Assembly (NCBI GenBank): GCA_950295325.1
Contig: OX485805.1
Coordinates: 10,976,501 to 11,040,500, forward strand
Origin: Polytrichum commune
Lineage: Eukaryota; Streptophyta; Polytrichopsida; Polytrichales; Polytrichaceae
Length of the DNA stretch: 64,000 nucleotides
Direction of reading: 5' to 3'
The notes beneath the pieces are model-generated. The model ran no database searches and had not been told where the DNA came from. It saw only the letters and a program-made list of their open reading frames with translations. The translations under genes and the position numbers were made by a program. This document shows, piece by piece, positions 58,985-64,000 of the stretch (position 1 is the first letter of the stretch; each line of letters opens with the position of its first letter).

Positions 58985-61900
58985 GTAAAGGAATTTAACG
59001 AAGACATCCGCGGTTAGGTTGTACCAAGTAGGGCGACTCTCATTTGTCTTATCGCAGGTTTTGTAATCAGTTGGAGAGATGAGATCCTTGAATGTCGACA
59101 ACTCCAACCACCCAAACGTACGAATTCAAAGGAACTTGGCATGAATATTTGTCTTCACGTAATCATGTTTGGTTGACCTGAGAAAACATATGTGAGGAAC
59201 AACCAATGAAAAGAATGGAGGAATTCAAAAAACAAATGGAGTATGCTTGCCAATTAATGTCGCTCATTGCGTTGAAGAAAACACCGGTGCATCCACTGGG
59301 GTCGACCACAATACAATCCACCGAAATATGTGAACTCTTCTCATCGGCGTGATTATTATTGATGTGCCTCTACCATGTTGTGAGTCGATGATTTTCTTCC
59401 CACAAAGATGTGGAAGATCTGGGTTATCATTAAGCTTGACATCGAACTTTGCATTGGCCTCTTGCCAGAGAGGGCTCCACGAAGCCATAATCGCAGGGGA
59501 AACCGGTAGGTCCACGGGAACGTCGTTGAAAGCGGAAACGTACATTACCCGATCTCCTTCTCGGTATCTCATTTCAAATTCACATTCCAAACGCTGCACC
59601 TCTACCCCACTAATTGGACGGACAAGAGGGAGGCCTCGCAAGCGGCATAAGGGAATGGAGAAGCGGGACTTACTGGTGGGCTTAATCCGAAGGCGTTGAA
59701 TAACACCATTAGAGTCCTCATTTTGTGATTTGCGAAACTCAAGCTCACACACAACTGGATCCGTGTCGGCAACTGCGAGGACGGTATCTTGGCCAATTGC
59801 AACAACCTTAAAAAAACACAAACAAGATAAACATGTTTAGAACGGAAGAACTCAACACCCTGAACACATGTGGAAATATGGAATGTGTAATTATCAAAAT
59901 CACCTCTCCCTGCATTGGGCCTTGCGAATTCGCACTCTCAACCTGGGCGGCTTCAATTTCGACTTGGGGGCAGCAAGAACAACGTCCTCTCCAGATTGTT
60001 GTTGCACGTGCGCAACCTGAAAGGATTCAAAATCCTAAGAACATGAAAGCATAATAAAACGTTCCAATGAATAATCAAATAAGAACGCATACATGTTACC
60101 AATATCTTTGTAACTATTAACAAACAACTCAAAATTTAGGTTGAACTCAAAGTAATGTAATTATCAAATAGGAATCAAACGAGAACCAACCACATTCAAA
60201 GCCGCCATCATGATGAGATACAAGGTGTCAAACAGGTCTTCGCGAGTGTACATACAAGAAACATCTGAAAAGAAAGCAAGGCTGAGCCAAAGTCATGTAG
60301 ACATTTCAAAATTCCAAAAACAAAACCCTCGGCCAAGAGGAGGCCTCGGATCCGAGGCCTTCTCCCCTACCTCTCACATATTCACCTAAAGAAAGCATAC
60401 CAAGGCCGAGAGCAAAGTCAAGTAGACATTTCATATAGATTTACAAAGCAAAAACCTTCTCCAAAACGATGCCTCGGATCCGAGGCCTCCTCCCCTAACT
60501 CATATTCATTTAACAAAGCATACCAAGGCCGAGAGCAAAGTCAAACACACATTACACTTAGATTTACAAAGCAAAAATCTTCTCGACAAGGAGGCCTCGG
60601 ATCCGAGGCCTCCTTCCCTACCTCTCACATATTCACCTATACAAAGCATACCAAGGCCGAGAGCAAAGTCAAGTAGACATTTCATGTACATTTACAAAGC
60701 AAAAACCCTCTCCAAAAGGAGGCCTCGGATCCGAGGCCTCCTTCCCTACCTCTCACATAGTCACCTACACAAAGCATACCATGGCCGAGAACAAAGTCAA
60801 GCACACATTACACATACATTTACAAAGCAAAAACCCTCTCGACAAGGAGGCCTCGGATCCGAGGCCTCCTCCCTTACCTCTCACATATTCACCTATACAA
60901 AGCATACCAAGGCCGAGAGCAAAGTCAAGTAGACATTTCATGTAAATTTACAAAGCAAAAATCTTCTCCAAAATGAGGCCTCGGATCCGAGGCCTCCTCC
61001 CCTACCTCTCACATATTCACCTACACAGAGCATACCAAGGCCGAGAGCAAAGTCAAACACACATTACACTTAGATTTACAAAGCAAAAACCCTCTCCAAA
61101 ATGAGGCCTCGGATCCGAAGCCTCCTCCCCTACCTCTCACATATTCACCTACACAAAGCACACCAAGGCCGAGAGCAAAGTCAAGTAGACATTTTATGTA
61201 GATTTACAAACCAAAAACCCTCTCCAAAAGGAGGCCTCGGATCCCAGGCCTCCTCCCCTACCTCTCACATATTCACCTACACAACGCATACCCTGGCCGA
61301 GAGCCAACTTATGTACACATTACACTTAGATTTATAAACTAAAAACCCTCTCCACAAGGAGGCCTCGGATCTGAGGCCTGCTCCCCTACCTCTCACATAT
61401 TCACCTATACAAAGCATACAAAGGCCGAGAGCAAAGTCAAGTAGACATTTCATGTAGATTTACAAAGCAAAAACCTTCTCCAAAATGAGGCCTCGGATCT
61501 GAAGCCTCCTCCCCTACCACACACATATTCACCTACACAAAGTATATCCAGGCCGAGAGCCAACTCATGTCCACTTTACACTTAGATTTACAAACCAGAA
61601 ACCCTCTCCAAAAGGAGGCCTCGGATCCGAGGCCTCCTCCTCAACCTCTTACATATTCACCTACACAAAGCATACCAAGGCCGAGAGCAAAGTCAAGCAC
61701 ACATTTTATGTAGATTTACAAACCAAAAACCCTCTCCATAAGGAGGCCTCGGATCCGAGGCCTCCTTCCCCAACCTCACATTATGCACACTTCTCAACCA
61801 ACATAGTATGGCGGAGAGTTCAGAAACCTTACCAAAACTTGGAGGAAGCCATCCCCTAATGCGCCACTATCTTCCGAGGTCCCGTCCTTTGTCGGCGTTA

Positions 61901-62891
61901 TTGAAGTGCTCCTCGAGTCACCTAGGTTTATCTGCGCATTTCCTCTCCCACGGCCACGCCCTCGCCTTGATGTTTGTTGTGTGCCGCCCGCCTTGTTTTG
62001 CATGAATCTTTAAGCAGGGGTGACAATATCCACATGTAGGGTTTGGCGCTCCGGGCCTCCTCCTTCAGCTCTCTCGCGGCCTCCCAACAAATTTGAATTT
62101 AGATCTTCCGCTGACGATGTCTTCTTGGACGCCTTCATTTTTGCTCTTCTTTGAATCGTTGGCTGTCCTGACAGCGGTACTCCCTTCGTTCCTAGCTCTT
62201 CTAACGCCTTCTCATTTTGTTGTGCTACCTCCACATTGTCTTCTTCTTTGTAGCTATTTCCACTCTCTCTACTCCCCCCATCCTCCTATATTTAAGAGAT
62301 AATAATGTTTGTAACAATGATGACAAACCATAATATTTAAGAGATAGTTGTTTCACAATTGAATTTGTTCTACCATTTTAATTATGTGCTCAGACAACTG
62401 AATATATGGAGAACCCGAAGAATACGTACAACACTTGTAGAGTTCGTCTCTTCGCGTGAGTCCTCTTGGATGCTGTCACTTCCCAACTCCTCCACTTGTG
62501 CCATTGTATGTGCTTTACTTCCGTCTGCCTCTTCTATAATCGGTGATAAAAGAAAAGGCCGAATCTCACAGTCTAACCTCCACGAAGGTCTCCGCAGGTA
62601 CTTAATGCTTTGGCTCAAATCCTTGGGCGTCCCACGGCCCTCGATTGGCGCCTTCCTTGACTGTGTCTTTTGTGTCCTCATTGTCTTCCTCTTCTTATCA
62701 GTGTAATGTGTAGACGATCGCTTCTTCTTCTTCCTCTTTGATGGTTCCGCTGTCGGAGGTTGTGAATTGCCTATTTCCTTCATGTGTCCAGGCTCCAGCA
62801 ATTCAGACCAAATCGCTCTATTTCCTTTCCACAACCTCACCACATCAAACTCACACATTGGAAAGAGAGTGAGCACTCGCATTATTCTCAA
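58985..62891 (-). pseudogene. ParB-like gene of Element B, broken paralog of the 43260-49892 gene
   Basis: Likely exons on -: 62891 to about 62432 (ATG; WKGNRAIWSELLEPGHMKE, Lys-rich KRKKKKRSS), about 62234-61835 (Arg/Gly-rich SRRGRGRGRGN; TAA at about 62012-62010), about 60270-60190 (SCMYTREDLFDTLYLIMMAA), about 60008-59902 (KSKLKPPRLRVRIRKAQ), about 59811-59265, and about 59178-58985. The exon at 59811 aligns with the Element A gene: RFSIPLCRLRGLPLVRP against KIFIPLC*MVCLPVVHP, and LPHLCGKKIIDSQH against LQVFCGKMFHVWDGNH. The DGNHR motif is degraded to DSQH and a frameshift follows; the frame resumes as HISVDCIVVDPSGCTGVFF. A stop also interrupts the last exon (HAKFL*IRTFGWLEL). It has extra basic N-terminal exons that the Element A copy lacks. 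Function unknown. Confidence 0.65.
60330..61785. repeat. Minisatellite of Element B (about 128-bp unit with a 24-bp palindrome)
   Basis: Twelve copies, each with a palindrome of arm GGAGGCCTCGGA and its complement, then 'cctacctctcacatattcac', 'acaaagcataccaaggccga', 'gagcaaagtcaagtagacat' and 'agatttacaaagcaaaaacc'. Palindrome centres lie near 60349, 60477, 60602, 60730, 60858, 60985, 61112, 61241, 61369, 61497, 61624 and 61753. The array lies in an intron of the Element B ParB-like gene. Confidence 0.94.
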
Positions 62892-63132
62892 TATATAATG
62901 GCAAGAGCTCCCGATGGGAGGTGTGCTTCACTGTATGACATCCGTCTTTGTAAGGAGGGGTATCTTTTTTTAAGGTGTATGACAGTTTTGTCTCCATCCT
63001 TATAATCCTGCCGTCAATCAAAAGACTGTGGAATTCCGTATGTGTTTATAACTTCATCGTCATCACCATTCTCCTTCTCTATGCACCTTTGCATCTTTGT
63101 TCCTTAACATTTGCGTTCCTCCCGTCTCTAAG

Positions 63133-64000
63133 ATGGCCGAACTTCATTCCCATGGCATCGGGGTCCTTATTCTATTCCCCATTGATGCAAATGGTATTGT
63201 TGTTGTCTCAGGCTTTCATCTTAGCATTAGGTTCTCGTTGAAAGCTAGTACAATCTGGGTAGAACGTGAGATCTTCCATCCTGATACTGGATTGCTCGTT
63301 CAAACTTTGGATGAGACCTCCAAGCTAATGGAGTGTAGGAAATGGAAATGGAAATGACAATGGAAATGTTGTGTAGGAGCTTTGCGCAGGAAAGTATAGG
63401 GTTTATGGCCTTTCAAATTCTCAGATGGGAGTGTCAACAGAAATCCTTACTCCTCTTCGATCGTCCACTTCTACCTTAAGCACCCCGCCGGTAATAAGAG
63501 TCAAGACGGAGCCTGGTGTAGACAACGTTATAGACTTGTCTGATTCTTCAAATGAAGATGTACCAGTGCAGAAGGTTGATGTTCATGATTCCACTCCTTT
63601 GTTTCACTTTGCTTCCTATGTAACCCCTTCTCCTTCTCGCTCTGTGCCTTTAATTCCTTTGGTACCATCTACATCCAAACCTCTTCAAACTATTGTTCAA
63701 TGTCTTCGTCGTCTTGGTTCTATACCTGGTAGTAAGAACGTCCTCAAGAAAATAGATTACGATAAACTCAAAATCCAAGAGATTAATCACCTTCCCCCTC
63801 GTTTCGATGGTACCCAGTTATTTGTCCTCCCTGCAGCAGAAGTCTCATCATCTCAAACCAGGGCCAAGTCGTTGGACGGCATGGACAAGCGATATGATGG
63901 CCATGTTTGGACGAAGACTCAAACCACCAACATTACAAACGAGGACATCGAATTGTACATCTGAGGACGGTCTCAAGCACCTCCAGCTCTAGCTTGTTTT
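63133..64000 (+). pseudogene. N-terminal part of the Element B transposase (runs to window edge)
   Basis: A first exon probably starts at ATG 63133 (MAELHSHGIGVLILFPIDANG...) and a second at about 63425 after AG (MGVSTEILTPLRSS). The second has IRVKTEPGVDNVIDLSDSSNED, which contains a consensus sumoylation site (VKTE) and a SUMO-interacting motif (VIDLSDS). Near its end YDGHVWTKTQTTNITNED aligns with IDGHAWTRTITSNISNDFG at the start of the Element A transposase. A stop at 63962 and a frame change directly after this point show the copy is broken. The catalytic region lies beyond the window. Confidence 0.65.

Noticed and set aside
60330-61785. Evenly spaced palindromic repeats resembling a CRISPR array
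   Set aside because: The whole 128-bp unit is repeated, there are no unique spacers, no cas genes, and the context is eukaryotic.

Overview
The window reads as nuclear DNA of a plant (streptophyte): genes with GT-AG introns, a long-form tRNase Z, a Mutator-like element carrying a ULP1-type protease, and a captured fragment of a plant-type flavin amine oxidase. The lineage cannot be fixed from sequence alone. Most of the window is DNA transposons, minisatellites and old repeats. I saw no LTR-retrotransposon gag/pol, no prokaryotic operon and no CRISPR array.

Layout. 1-5.8 kb: repeat-rich intergenic DNA. 5.84-18.5 kb: a small MITE with TAA target duplication, split by a complete 12.2-kb Mutator-like element (here MULE-1, 6147-18382). 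MULE-1 has 11-bp target duplications, about 65-bp TIRs, a six-exon ULP1-like protease gene on + and a four-exon DDE/SWIM transposase gene on -. Both genes can be spliced into intact frames. 18.8-25.0 kb: a TA-type MITE and a dead Tc1 (DD34E) transposon with both TIRs. 26.0-32.7 kb: the clearest host gene, a five-exon tRNase Z of about 1119 residues on -. 33-42 kb: intergenic repeats, a 5S-like scrap, and one probable first exon (39750) whose 5' flank is tandemly multiplied. 43.0-53.6 kb: a second large transposon (here Element A) with TIRs and a 10-bp target duplication. It holds two divergent genes, a SWIM-type DDE transposase on + and a gene with a ParB/sulfiredoxin-like DGNHR motif on -. 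53.7-58.9 kb: very AT-rich DNA with GC-rich palindromic repeats. 58.98-64.0 kb: a second, decayed copy of the same divergent pair (Element B), running off the right edge.

Best candidate for something new: the recurring divergent pair in Elements A and B, a MULE-like SWIM transposase head-to-head with a ParB-fold-like gene. In both copies a palindrome-bearing minisatellite of about 128-bp period sits in the corresponding intron of the ParB-like gene. Element A is also inserted in the last exon of an older copy of that same gene, so the family has inserted into itself. Both genes of A and B carry stops or frameshifts, so these are inactive copies; an intact copy should be sought elsewhere in the genome.
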